Origin: B69-G16 sp964501905 | GTDB taxonomy: Archaea; Thermoproteota; Thermoprotei; Thermofilales; B69-G16 | DNA length: 64,000 bases | Direction: 5' to 3' | NCBI GenBank assembly: GCA_964501905.1 | Contig: CAZCTW010000001.1 | Span: 62,001-126,000 of the forward strand | In this document: positions 52,746-62,009 of the stretch, piece by piece | Numbering within the stretch: the stretch's first letter is position 1 | Layout: the number at the start of each line of letters is the position of its first letter | The notes under the pieces: generated by a model | Told to the model about the DNA's origin: nothing | The model's input: the letters and a program-made list of their open reading frames with translations, nothing else | Databases searched by the model: none | Made by a program: the position numbers and the translations under genes

Positions 52746-53471
52746 ATGTTTTTAAAGTTATTCTTTACTTATTTAAATGCAATGAACGCCATGGAGAATA
52801 TGATAAAACATTTAGAGAATCTCAAGGAAATAGCTGATAAAGCAAAGAAGAATGCTGCCGTATTCTTTAAACCTGAAACACATTTTAAAGAAGCTAGATT
52901 GATGGTAGGCGGTAGAGAACATATATTGGTCGACGTGAGGGCGGTAATCGAGTTTTATAAAGAGGCTTTAGATCTTTTCGGCTCTTCCATAGCGAAGGAT
53001 TTCCTCTATAGATTGGGTGAAAAATTAGGAGTTTCCGAGGCTAAAGCTGTTTTCAAAGCTTTTAAGCTTGAAGATCCTGTTATGCAGTGTTGGGAAAGGT
53101 GTCTGCACGCTCCATACTCGCTTATGACTTTAGGGTTGGCTAAAATAGATATCCTTCTTTTTGACGCCGAGATGAAAGAAGGATTTATAATGCTGTGCGA
53201 GACTAGGAATAGCGTTTTCGTAGATGTAGTTAAAGATAGGAAAATGTCCTCGTCTGTATGCTCTTTGCTCGCTGGTTATTTAAACGGTTGGTATAAGGTA
53301 GCTACTGAGAGGAAAAACCTCGTAACTAGGGAGATTATGTGTAGAGCCGTCGGCGATGAAGTTTGTAGATTTGTAATAGGTAAGCCTAAGAAAATGCTAG
53401 AATTAGTTAAGAGAGAAGATCTTAAGAGACCCAGTAGTGACTACCCCGTGATAGAGTTTTGTTGGGAGTAG
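52746..53471 (+). CDS. V4R (4-vinyl reductase) domain protein
   Basis: Up to 241 residues. The start is uncertain, with Met codons also at residues 13, 16 and 19. The C-terminal ~150 residues carry the V4R pattern: SSVCSLLAGYLNGWYK (about 175-190), then EIMCRAVGDEVCRFVIG (about 203-219) with its conserved cysteines. V4R domains bind small hydrophobic ligands and appear in regulators. No DNA-binding domain is attached. It lies 21 bases ahead of galK. Confidence 0.78.
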   Translation: MFLKLFFTYLNAMNAMENMIKHLENLKEIADKAKKNAAVFFKPETHFKEARLMVGGREHILVDVRAVIEFYKEALDLFGSSIAKDFLYRLGEKLGVSEAKAVFKAFKLEDPVMQCWERCLHAPYSLMTLGLAKIDILLFDAEMKEGFIMLCETRNSVFVDVVKDRKMSSSVCSLLAGYLNGWYKVATERKNLVTREIMCRAVGDEVCRFVIGKPKKMLELVKREDLKRPSSDYPVIEFCWE

Positions 53472-53492
53472 GCGGGATGATCAAAGCCCAAT

Positions 53493-54689
53493 ATGAAAGC
53501 TATGCCTCAGATCGAAGAGGAAGTTGCAGAAGTTAAATCAAAATCTTTTTTGGCTTCTTCTGCACCCGGTAGAGCCGATTTCCTAAATACGCATCAAGAC
53601 TATAAGGGGTTACCAGTCGTACCCGTTGCTTTAAATTTAAGAACTTATATGTTCGCCGTTAAAGAGTTAGACGAAGAATTTAAAGTCGTCAGCTTAAACC
53701 TTAAAAGAGAAGGCGCGGCTTTTGTAGATTCTTTTAAAATAGATAGGTTAGAGTTAAAGCCCGGAAAATGGTTCGGCAATTACTTTAGGAGCGTGGTTTT
53801 AGCCTTTAAAAACGTGACAGAGATAAAACGTGGACTAGAAGTATTCGTGTACAGCGAAGTCCCCGTGGCCAGTGGATTAGCTAGCAGCGCGGCGCTGGAA
53901 GTCTCCTTCGCCAAGCTACTCGACGAATTTTACGGGACAAATCTTAAGCGAGAGGAATTAGCCGAGCTATGCTATATAGCCGAGAATGGGATAATGGGTA
54001 TCCCCTGTGGCAGGCTAGATCAGTATGGCTCGGCTTTCGGTAGAGCTATCCTCCTCTACCCTAGGCCTCCCGTAAAGGTAGAAGAACTGTCTTTGGAAGA
54101 TGTGATGTTTATCGTTGTAGATTCGGGCATTAGACACAGCGTAGCCGATATCCACCCTAAGAGACAGGAGGACATTAATAGGGGGTTAAAAATCCTCATG
54201 GAATCCCCCGAAGTCCCGAAATCGCTTAAAGGGAAGTTGGGCTATAGGTATGATGAGCCGAAATGGGAGGAGATAGCCCTCGAGGAGATAGAGCCCTATC
54301 TCGGGCTTTTAGACGAGAAATCGGCTAAGCGTATAATCTATACTATTAAAGCGAATAAATCCACGATGAAAGCAGTAGATTTAATTAAACGTGGAGAAGT
54401 TAAGGAGAACTTAGCAATTCTCGGGGGGATTATGAACAAACAACACGAGCTTATGAGGGATCTATATGATTTAAGCCTTCCAGAGCTGGAGCGTATTAGA
54501 AACTCGATGATAGAGGCAGGGGCTCTAGGGGTAAAGATAAGTGGAGCTGGGTTAGGGGGATGTCTCATAGCTCTGGCTGAAGCGGGTGAAGACGCTAGGC
54601 AGGTTTTAGAAAAAGCTTTAGTTGCGGGTGCTGTAAAAGGTTGGATTCTAAAGGTCGACAAAGGAGCTAGAATTGAGCAATTAACATAG
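53493..54689 (+). CDS. galK: Galactokinase (GHMP family)
   Basis: 398 residues. APGRADFLNTHQDY (about 25-38) is the galactokinase signature region, VPVASGLASSAALEV (about 125-139) the ATP-binding GHMP motif, CGRLDQYGSAFG (about 173-184) holds the catalytic Asp, and KISGAGLGGCLIAL (about 350) is motif 3. It phosphorylates galactose. With galT 650 bases downstream it forms part of the Leloir pathway. The GHMP substrate could be another sugar, since the length exceeds typical archaeal GalK (~350). Confidence 0.85.
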   Translation: MKAMPQIEEEVAEVKSKSFLASSAPGRADFLNTHQDYKGLPVVPVALNLRTYMFAVKELDEEFKVVSLNLKREGAAFVDSFKIDRLELKPGKWFGNYFRSVVLAFKNVTEIKRGLEVFVYSEVPVASGLASSAALEVSFAKLLDEFYGTNLKREELAELCYIAENGIMGIPCGRLDQYGSAFGRAILLYPRPPVKVEELSLEDVMFIVVDSGIRHSVADIHPKRQEDINRGLKILMESPEVPKSLKGKLGYRYDEPKWEEIALEEIEPYLGLLDEKSAKRIIYTIKANKSTMKAVDLIKRGEVKENLAILGGIMNKQHELMRDLYDLSLPELERIRNSMIEAGALGVKISGAGLGGCLIALAEAGEDARQVLEKALVAGAVKGWILKVDKGARIEQLT

Positions 54690-54865
54690 TGTTCTAAATA
54701 TAGTTCCTTTTTACCGTTATATTCAAAAAATTAGAGGAGGTAAAGTTATTCTAATAGATTATGAAACTAGGGGAATAAGAAAAGTAGAAGCTATAAAGTA
54801 TTCTATAAGGTGATCCGATTTATTTAAACTCATCTTAAAGTTCTATACTACGTCACCGGCAGTTT

Positions 54866-55219
54866 TCACGAAGGCAGCGATACGTTTTTAAATTCAGTCT
54901 TTATGCTAGGTCTTTCTACGACTAATGCTATACCTTCTTTTCCTTGGGGCCTGTAGGCGTTATGCCATTCCTCAACTATATACAGCTTACCGTATTCTAA
55001 TGGAACCTCCTTTATTTCTCCGTTCTCCTCTAAAACTAGGACTATCGAGCCATGCATGAGCATGAATAATTCCGGAGCATCGTGTTTTTCAAGTATTTTT
55101 ACTTCTTGTAGAGAACGGTTCTCTGGGACGTATAAACCAACTTGCCACTTATCACTTTCCTTGAAGACGACTCTCCATCTTTCCCTACTTTCAACATTTA
55201 TAATCTCGATGAAACCCAC
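54866..55219 (-). CDS. Small cupin-fold protein
   Basis: 117 residues of beta-barrel character. HDAPELFMLMHGSIVLVLEENGEI (about 46-69) and LYIVEEWHNAYRPQG (about 80-94) match the two cupin motifs. H46, E50 and H87 could bind metal. The function is not known. It lies, opposite in strand, between galK and galT. Confidence 0.72.
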   Translation of the reverse strand: MGFIEIINVESRERWRVVFKESDKWQVGLYVPENRSLQEVKILEKHDAPELFMLMHGSIVLVLEENGEIKEVPLEYGKLYIVEEWHNAYRPQGKEGIALVVERPSIKTEFKNVSLPS

Positions 55220-55335
55220 CCCCAGTATACAAATTTAAATCTCCTTAAAAATTCAACATTAACGACGCCTCTCCCATCGTAAATACCGCTCTTCAAAGGC
55301 GTTAGATTAAATAGTTCATCGACGTCTAAAACTCT

Positions 55336-56334
55336 GTGAGCAACGAGCTTAGGTGGAACCCCCTTCTCGGATGTTGGATAATAGTCTCTGCAAAACGCAG
55401 AGTTAGGCCTTGGCGGGAGAAATTCTGTCCCTTCTGCCCGGGCACTGAAGAAACCGGATACGGTTGGGATGTACTAGTTTTAGATAATAAGTATCCAGCG
55501 TTGAGGCGGGATGCCGTACCCTCGAGAACTGGATATGATATTTACAGAGTTAGGCCAGGCTATGGATACTGTAAAGTAGTCGTCGAAACTAGGGAACATG
55601 AAGGAGATTTAGATACAATACCTTATTTAAATTTGGTAAAGTATATTCAAACCCTAGTAGAGGAAACACGGAAACTCTGTGGAGACGAGAAGATAGAATA
55701 TGTAGCCGTATTCAGGAATAAAGGTGAGGTAATCGGAGTCTCGCTCACGCACCCTCACTCGCAGATATACGCTTTGCCTTTCATACCCCCGAAGTTAAAG
55801 ATTGAAATGAAAAACTCTAGAAAATACCATGAAGAAAAGGGAGAATGCCTATTTTGCCATATAATAGAACTGGAGAAAAAGGAGAAAAAACGCATCTTAT
55901 ATGAGAATCGATCATTCGTAGGGTTTTTGCCCTTTTTCGCGACGTGGCCTTACGAAGCCCACATCTACCCCCAAAGACATTTTCCTAAATTAACTGAGAT
56001 GAGCCTTGAAGAGGTAGAGGATTTAGCTGATATTTTAAAAGTGATCGTTGCAATGTACAACTCTCTTTTCGACTTTAGCTTACCCTATATAATGTTCTTT
56101 CACCAAGCGCCCTGCAAGGGAGACCACGAATACTTCCACTTTCACGTGGAGTTCTACCCCGTCCACAGGTCGAAGGATAAGCTCAAATACGCGGCAGGGA
56201 TAGAATGGGGCGCTTGGGTTTTCACCTACGACGATATCCCCGAGAACAAGGCAGAGGAGCTCAGACAGGCTTTAAGAAGAGCTTTAACAAAGCTCTCGGA
56301 GCAAGGCTACACCGTTAAAGGCAAGATGGGCTAG
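55336..56334 (+). CDS. galT: Galactose-1-phosphate uridylyltransferase
   Basis: 332 residues, HIT superfamily. Zinc cysteines appear in FCPFCPG (about 31-37) and CLFCHI, THPHSQIYALPFIPP (about 139-153) is a GalT block, and YFHFHVEFYP (about 266-275) is the active-site HxH with the nucleophile His. It swaps UMP between UDP-glucose and galactose-1-phosphate. GTG start. A TATA-like GATTAAATA about 26 bases upstream suggests a leaderless message. Confidence 0.9.
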   Translation: MSNELRWNPLLGCWIIVSAKRRVRPWREKFCPFCPGTEETGYGWDVLVLDNKYPALRRDAVPSRTGYDIYRVRPGYGYCKVVVETREHEGDLDTIPYLNLVKYIQTLVEETRKLCGDEKIEYVAVFRNKGEVIGVSLTHPHSQIYALPFIPPKLKIEMKNSRKYHEEKGECLFCHIIELEKKEKKRILYENRSFVGFLPFFATWPYEAHIYPQRHFPKLTEMSLEEVEDLADILKVIVAMYNSLFDFSLPYIMFFHQAPCKGDHEYFHFHVEFYPVHRSKDKLKYAAGIEWGAWVFTYDDIPENKAEELRQALRRALTKLSEQGYTVKGKMG

Positions 56335-56484
56335 TTCTAAGCTGGAGAAGGCCTGGACATTTTTCCTTCCACTACTTTAATTATAGCTCAAAAATTCTTA
56401 ACTTCGGAAAAGGCGGAGCCTCTATTTTTTAAAAGAGGATTAACGTTTAGAAAAATTTTTATCGTTCTAAGCTCTTTAAGGTGC

Positions 56485-56538
56485 ATGGTGAACGATGTTA
56501 TTGTTAAGAGGAGTGTGTTGCTATGGTTAAAAAATTGA
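56485..56538 (+). CDS. Possible 17-codon leader overlapping cdhA start
   Basis: ATG 56485 to TGA 56538 encodes a 17-residue peptide (MVNDVIVKRSVLLWLKN) that ends 16 bases inside cdhA in another frame. AGGTG sits one base before the ATG, a poor spacing. It could be a chance frame. Confidence 0.25.
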   Translation: MVNDVIVKRSVLLWLKN

Positions 56539-58859
56539 AAATTAAAATTGGCGAGCTTGAGTCCGCTCTTGGACGTATCAAGGATTTAGAAATTAGCATA
56601 GGGAAAGTTGTGGAGGAGTGGGAGGAACCCGAAGGCCCCACTCCCTTCCCCTCCGTGGCCGATCTCAGGGATTGGGATTTGAAGCTTTTAAGCAGGTATA
56701 AGCCGGTGTACATGCCCTTCTGCGACCTCTGCTGTCTATGCACTTTTGGAAAGTGCGACTTATCGAGGGATAAGAGAGGGGCATGTGGTCTTGACATGGC
56801 CGCCCAGCAGTCGCGTATAGTCCTCTTAGCGTGTTGTATAGGAGCCGCGACGCACACCGGCCACGCTAGGGAGTTGGTGGAGTTTCTGATAGAGAAATTC
56901 GGTAGGGATGCCCCCATAGACTTAGGGATGGATGTCCACATAGAGGCTCCTGTTACGCGCCTAGTCTGCGGAATAAAGCCTAGGACTTTAGGCGATTTAG
57001 AAGATGCCTTAGATTATGTAGAGACTCAGATCACCCACATGCTAGCGGCAACTCACACTGGGCAAGAAGGGAACAGTATAGATTTCGAATCCAAAGTTTT
57101 CCACGTCGGCATGTTAGACCACGTAGCTATGGAGATAGCCGATATAGCCCAGACCGCGCTCCTAGGCTTCCCCAAGGCTGACCCGAACGCTCCCCTTGCG
57201 GAGTTAGGGCTTGGAGTTATCGATATCTCGAAGCCTGTTATACTGTGTATAGGGCATAACATCGCGCCCGGCACTGGAATAGTGGATTATATCGAGAAGA
57301 ACGGGCTTACGGGCTTGATCGAGGTATGCGGTTTATGCTGCACCGCCCATGAGTTGACGAGATACTCTAGGAGCGCTAAGATAGTTGGCCCTATCTCCTG
57401 GCAGTTGCGTTTCATAAGGACTGGCGTGCCAGATGTCATAGTTATCGACGAGCAGTGCATAAAAACTGACGTACCGCTGGAAGCTCGACGTATAGGGGCC
57501 GTGGTTATAGCTACTAGCGAGAAAAACTGTCAGGGATTCCCCGATAAGACCAGGGAAGACCCGGATAAAGTCGTAGAGGAACTTATAAGCGGTAAGATTC
57601 CGGGGGCTTTCATAAGAGACCCGGATAAAGTGGGTGAAGTCGCTGTTAAAGCCGCTTTAAAGCTAGCCCCTATGAGGACCAAGTATAAGGCTTTGCCATC
57701 CATGGAAGAAGTAATTGAATACGCTAAAAAATGCCGAAGGTGTAGGGAGTGTGAGCGAGCATGCCCCAATAACCTGCCTATCTCTGAGGCTCTAGAAGAA
57801 GCGGCTAAAGGTAGATTCGATAAACTGGCGAGCCTCTACGACTACTGCATCGCCTGCACTAGGTGCGAAAAAGCCTGTCCCGCCGGAATACCTATCTTCA
57901 GTTTAATAGCGAAGGCTTCCGAGAGAAAGATGAAGGAAGAGAAGTTCAGGATTAGAGTTGGCAGAGGGCCTATACAGGATACGGAGATTAGAGAAGTAGG
58001 CAGACCCATAGTCTTAGGCGAAATACCCGGAGTTATAGCTTTTGTCGGCTGCGCCAACTACGCGGAGGGAGGGAGAGAGCTCGTCTGGATGTGCGAAGAG
58101 TTCCTCAAGAGGCGCTATATAGTCGTCGTCTCCGGATGCGCCGCGATGACCATAGGCATGTACAAGAACGAGGAAGGTAAGACCTTATACGAGCTATATC
58201 CGGGGGATTTCGACGCCGGATGCCTGGTCAACGTGGGCTCTTGTGTAGCCAACGCCCATATCTCAGGCGCCGCTATTAAGATAGCCAGCATATTCGCCAA
58301 GCGTAGGTTAAGAGCGAATTACAAAGAGATAGCCGACTATATACTGAACAGAGTCGGCGCAGTAGGCATAGCCTGGGGCGCCATGTCCCAGAAAGCGGCT
58401 TCTATAGCATCCGGCTTCTGGCGCCTAGGCGTGCCCGTTATAGTCGGGCCTCACGGCTCGAAGTATAGGCGTGTACTCCTCGGCAGGAGGGAGAGAAAAG
58501 AAGATTGGTACGTGTACGACGCCAGGACGGGGAAGAGAGTATACGTGGGGCCCGTCCCCGAGCACTTGTTCTACGCGGCTGAAACTGCGGAAGAAGCCAT
58601 GGTTATGGCGGCTAAGCTCTGTATGAGAGCTAATGATACTACTAAGGGTAGAGCGATAAAGCTCACTCACTACATAGACCTGCACAGGAAGTTCTTTGGC
58701 AGAATGCCCGACGATATCCACTTGTTCGTTAGGAGAGAAGCCGATATACCGATAACAATGAAAGATGAGATATTAAAAGTGTTAAAGGAGAAAGGGTGGA
58801 AGGAAATGGAAATACCCGATCCAACTCTCTTAGAGGAGTTGGTGAGGAGGAGACCATGA
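56523..58859 (+). CDS. cdhA: Acetyl-CoA decarbonylase/synthase alpha subunit (CO dehydrogenase)
   Basis: Interconverts CO and CO2 on the Ni-Fe C-cluster. 778 residues, normal length. Cysteines of B/D clusters in CDLCCLCTFGKC, C-cluster region with IEVCGLCCTAHELTR, EKNCQGFPD, VGCANY and GSCVANAHIS, and two extra [4Fe-4S] motifs CRRCRECERACP and CIACTRCEKACP that mark the archaeal alpha subunit. First gene of cdhABCDE. ATG 56523 behind AGAGGAG. Confidence 0.97.
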   Translation: MVKKLKIKIGELESALGRIKDLEISIGKVVEEWEEPEGPTPFPSVADLRDWDLKLLSRYKPVYMPFCDLCCLCTFGKCDLSRDKRGACGLDMAAQQSRIVLLACCIGAATHTGHARELVEFLIEKFGRDAPIDLGMDVHIEAPVTRLVCGIKPRTLGDLEDALDYVETQITHMLAATHTGQEGNSIDFESKVFHVGMLDHVAMEIADIAQTALLGFPKADPNAPLAELGLGVIDISKPVILCIGHNIAPGTGIVDYIEKNGLTGLIEVCGLCCTAHELTRYSRSAKIVGPISWQLRFIRTGVPDVIVIDEQCIKTDVPLEARRIGAVVIATSEKNCQGFPDKTREDPDKVVEELISGKIPGAFIRDPDKVGEVAVKAALKLAPMRTKYKALPSMEEVIEYAKKCRRCRECERACPNNLPISEALEEAAKGRFDKLASLYDYCIACTRCEKACPAGIPIFSLIAKASERKMKEEKFRIRVGRGPIQDTEIREVGRPIVLGEIPGVIAFVGCANYAEGGRELVWMCEEFLKRRYIVVVSGCAAMTIGMYKNEEGKTLYELYPGDFDAGCLVNVGSCVANAHISGAAIKIASIFAKRRLRANYKEIADYILNRVGAVGIAWGAMSQKAASIASGFWRLGVPVIVGPHGSKYRRVLLGRRERKEDWYVYDARTGKRVYVGPVPEHLFYAAETAEEAMVMAAKLCMRANDTTKGRAIKLTHYIDLHRKFFGRMPDDIHLFVRREADIPITMKDEILKVLKEKGWKEMEIPDPTLLEELVRRRP

Positions 58860-59392
58860 TCAGGGGGGAATCCTGGCAGAAAGCCGAAATTCCAGGTCCT
58901 ATTAAAGCCTTCTTAATTGATGACCCGAAGAGATTAGCGATCCTGATCAAAAGAGCTAAGCGGCCTTTGATAATAGTCGGGTATAAAACCGCCAAGATGG
59001 GTAGGGGCGAGTTCAATTTGGTAGACTATATACTCGATTTAGCGAAGAGAATTAAGGCTCACATAGTCGTTACCGGGAGCTTGATAAAAGAGTTCGACGC
59101 TAAAGGCTACGAGCACGTCTACCTTATGCCGGCAATGGAGGTTACGGATAGGCTCAGAGATCCCGGCTGGAATGGCTTCGATGGAGGCGGAAATTATGAT
59201 TTGGCGATATTCCTAGGTTTCCCATACTACTATGAGTGGGTTATGCTGAACGGTTTAAAACACTTCGCTTATAAACACTTGAGGACTATAAGCCTAGACC
59301 CCTACTATCAACCAAACGCTACGTTTTCTCCGCCCAATATGAGTTTCAAAGAATGGGTAAAGTATTTAGATTCTTTAAAAAATAACCTGTAG
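58856..59392 (+). CDS. cdhB: Acetyl-CoA decarbonylase/synthase epsilon subunit
   Basis: 178 residues from ATG 58856, which overlaps the cdhA stop as ATGA. An upstream ATG (58796) lies inside cdhA and is not supported. Seen: LIKRAKRPLIIVGYKTAK near 30-47, VVTGSLIKEF, and the FLGFPYYYEWVMLNGLKHF region, typical of CdhB, which binds CdhA and has a DHS-like fold. Confidence 0.93.
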   Translation: MIRGESWQKAEIPGPIKAFLIDDPKRLAILIKRAKRPLIIVGYKTAKMGRGEFNLVDYILDLAKRIKAHIVVTGSLIKEFDAKGYEHVYLMPAMEVTDRLRDPGWNGFDGGGNYDLAIFLGFPYYYEWVMLNGLKHFAYKHLRTISLDPYYQPNATFSPPNMSFKEWVKYLDSLKNNL

Positions 59393-59400
59393 GTGGGAAT

Positions 59401-60822
59401 ATGTCAATGTTTGAAGATATACCGGTTGATGTAGGCGTAGTCTATGAGGGAGAGAGGATAAGAAGACGCGATATGTATGTTGAGCTTGGAGGTCCTAAGG
59501 TTGAGTATAAGTTTGAGCTGGTAAGGGTTAAAAAACCTGAGGAAGTGGAAGATGGCAAGATAACGATTGTAGGTCCGGATCTTAAAGACTTAGAGGAGGG
59601 CAAGTCTTACCCATTTGGGATATACATAGAGGTAGCCGGGAAACAGCTAGAGGAGGATTTAGAGGGGGTTATCGAGAGGAGAATACACGAGTACTGCAAC
59701 TATATTGAAGGGTTTATGCACTTAAACCAGAGGTACGATATATGGCTTAGGCTTAGCAAGAAGTCGTTTAAGAAGGGGTTAAACTCTTTCGTCTACATCG
59801 GCAAGGTTCTTCAGAGGCTCTTTAAGAGCGAATTACCGATAATAGAGAAGATACAGATAACCTTCTTCACAGACCCGGAGAAAGTTAAGGAGATGTACGA
59901 GGAGGCCATGAAGATATACGAAGCTAGAGACGCTAGAGCCAGAGGATTAAAAGACGAGGAAGTAGACACCTTCTACGGCTGCTCTCTCTGCCAGTCTTTC
60001 GCTCCGACACATGTCTGCGTTATAACGCCCCAGAGATACTCTAACTGCGGCGCTATTAGCTGGTTCGACGGCAGAGCCGCGGCTAGAGTAGACCCTAAGG
60101 GCCCAATTTTCGCCATTAAGAAAGGAGAATGCATAGACCCTCTAAGGGGCGAGTACACAGGGGTAAATGAGGCTGTTAAAGAGAAAAGCTTAGGCGCCGT
60201 TACTAGGGTCTGGCTGTACTCGGCTTTCGGCTACCCCCACACCTCGTGTGGATGTTTCGAAGCTATAGCATTCTATATCCCCGAAGTAGACGGTTTCGGT
60301 ATAGTGCATAGAGGATTTAAAGGAGTTACCGTCAACGGCTTACCGTTCTCCACTCTAGCCGACTCGACCGCCGGCGGTAGGCAGATAGACGGTTTCCACG
60401 GCATATCTATAGAATATATGCGCTCCCCTAAGTTCCTGCAGGCCGACGGCGGTTGGTATAGGGTCGTGTGGGTGCCTTCCGAGGTTTTAGAGAGAGTCAA
60501 GGATTTCATACCTAAAGAGTTGATAGGGAAGATAGCTACGGAGAAGGACGCCACTAACATCGAGGAGTTGAAGAAATTCCTCATCGAGAAGGGACATCCG
60601 ATAGTCGAAAGATGGAAAAAAGCCCCTCCGGAAGAAGAGGTCGTTGAGGAGAAAGTTGAAGTTCCCGAAGTTACCGCTCCGGTGACCATAGAAGGGGCGC
60701 CTGTGGCCGGCATACCCCTAGTCGGCGGAGGCTTTAAGATAATATTGAAAAACGTTAAGATTAGGGCTAAGAGAGCGATAATTAGGAGAGGTGAGAAAAG
60801 TGGCGGAGCAGGAAAAAAATGA
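59401..60822 (+). CDS. cdhC: Acetyl-CoA decarbonylase/synthase beta subunit (acetyl-CoA synthase)
   Basis: 473 residues. Builds acetyl-CoA on the Ni-Ni-[4Fe-4S] A-cluster. Ligand cysteines C194 and C197 (GCSLCQS) and C283 and C285 (SCGCFE) match the archaeal CdhC set. The catalytic core ends near 405. The last ~65 residues are a Pro/Glu/Val linker followed by a basic glycine-rich tail, which might bind the complex or membrane. Usual for the family in part. Eight bases after cdhB. Confidence 0.96.
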   Translation: MSMFEDIPVDVGVVYEGERIRRRDMYVELGGPKVEYKFELVRVKKPEEVEDGKITIVGPDLKDLEEGKSYPFGIYIEVAGKQLEEDLEGVIERRIHEYCNYIEGFMHLNQRYDIWLRLSKKSFKKGLNSFVYIGKVLQRLFKSELPIIEKIQITFFTDPEKVKEMYEEAMKIYEARDARARGLKDEEVDTFYGCSLCQSFAPTHVCVITPQRYSNCGAISWFDGRAAARVDPKGPIFAIKKGECIDPLRGEYTGVNEAVKEKSLGAVTRVWLYSAFGYPHTSCGCFEAIAFYIPEVDGFGIVHRGFKGVTVNGLPFSTLADSTAGGRQIDGFHGISIEYMRSPKFLQADGGWYRVVWVPSEVLERVKDFIPKELIGKIATEKDATNIEELKKFLIEKGHPIVERWKKAPPEEEVVEEKVEVPEVTAPVTIEGAPVAGIPLVGGGFKIILKNVKIRAKRAIIRRGEKSGGAGKK

Positions 60823-62005
60823 AGAAATAGAGCTTCTAGGGTCTAAGCTCCTAGAGCTTTTAAAGAAGTACGGAGAGATTGTCCTAGAAGACGTGGAGAT
60901 AGAAGTCGACGAATTGGAGCTTATAATACAGCCCGGCGTCCCCCTCGCCGTTGCCAAGCCTGTTGCTAAAGCTGTAGAAGTCGTCAAGAAACTCGTCGAG
61001 GAGAAGTTCGAAGAGCCTAAAATGGAGTGGGTCGGGAAGGTAGTCGAGGTTAAGATAGGAGCTACGAAGAGCGAGGGAGGGACTAGGGATAGGACCTTCA
61101 TCCTGGGCGGCGAGACTCTACCCGCTTTCTACATGTTCAAAGGTATAATGCCTCATCCGCCCGTTATAGCTATGGACGTTTTCGATATGAAAATCAAACT
61201 GCCGAAGTGTATCAGGATGCACTTTGAGGACGTAATGGACGATCCCGCGGAATGGGCTAAAAGATGCGTCGAAAAGTATGGAGCCGATATGATTAACCTC
61301 CACTTGGTGAGCACCGACCCCTACATAAAGGATACCCCGCCCTCAGAGGCCGCTAGGGTTGTAGAAGAAGTCCTTCAAACAGTAAAGGTGCCCCTCTGCG
61401 TAGGCGGCTCAGGAGACCCTGTTAAAGATGTAAAAGTCTTCAAGAAAGTCGTAGACGTTGCTGAAGGCGAGAGAATAGTCATAAACTCCCTAAACCTGGA
61501 TATGAAGCTCGAAGATATCGCCGAGTACTTAAAGAATAAGGACGCAGTGGTGATAGCCTTCACGCCGATGGATTTGGATAAAGCTAGAGAACTTAACAGG
61601 AAGCTATACGACTACATCCCCAAAGAGAGAATCATGATGGATACTAACATGGCCGGAATAGGCTACGGCTTAGAATACGGCTTCACGGTAATGGAGAGAG
61701 CTAGGCTAGCCGCGTTGAAAGGCGACACTGATCTCCAACACCCGATAGTCGCCGGCGTCACGAACGCTTGGGCGGCTAGAGAAGCTTGGATAAAAATGGA
61801 TCCCTTCTGGGGGCCGAAGGAGATTAGAGGCCCGGCTTGGGAGACGATTACCGGCTTAACCGCCTTACTGGCTGGTGCCGACTACTTCATGATGATGCAC
61901 CCATACTCTATAAAGACTATGAAAGAGATAATTAAAAGCCTACTGGAGGGCAGCCCCGGCGAAAGCCGGGACATACACGACTGGGTGAGCGCGAAGTTGG
62001 GGTGA
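60800..62005 (+). CDS. cdhD: Acetyl-CoA decarbonylase/synthase delta subunit (corrinoid protein small subunit)
   Basis: About 401 residues. An N-terminal helical section precedes a TIM barrel with MPHPPVIAMDVFDMK, GADMINLHLVSTDP, VPLCVGGSGDP, MMDTNMAGIGYGLEYGFTVMER and HPIVAGVTNAWAAREAW. It partners CdhE in the methyl-carrying corrinoid complex. GTG 60800 is preferred over GTG 60791 for ribosome-site spacing (GGTGAG). It overlaps cdhC by 23 bases. Confidence 0.95.
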   Translation: MAEQEKNEEIELLGSKLLELLKKYGEIVLEDVEIEVDELELIIQPGVPLAVAKPVAKAVEVVKKLVEEKFEEPKMEWVGKVVEVKIGATKSEGGTRDRTFILGGETLPAFYMFKGIMPHPPVIAMDVFDMKIKLPKCIRMHFEDVMDDPAEWAKRCVEKYGADMINLHLVSTDPYIKDTPPSEAARVVEEVLQTVKVPLCVGGSGDPVKDVKVFKKVVDVAEGERIVINSLNLDMKLEDIAEYLKNKDAVVIAFTPMDLDKARELNRKLYDYIPKERIMMDTNMAGIGYGLEYGFTVMERARLAALKGDTDLQHPIVAGVTNAWAAREAWIKMDPFWGPKEIRGPAWETITGLTALLAGADYFMMMHPYSIKTMKEIIKSLLEGSPGESRDIHDWVSAKLG

Positions 62006-62009
62006 GAGA

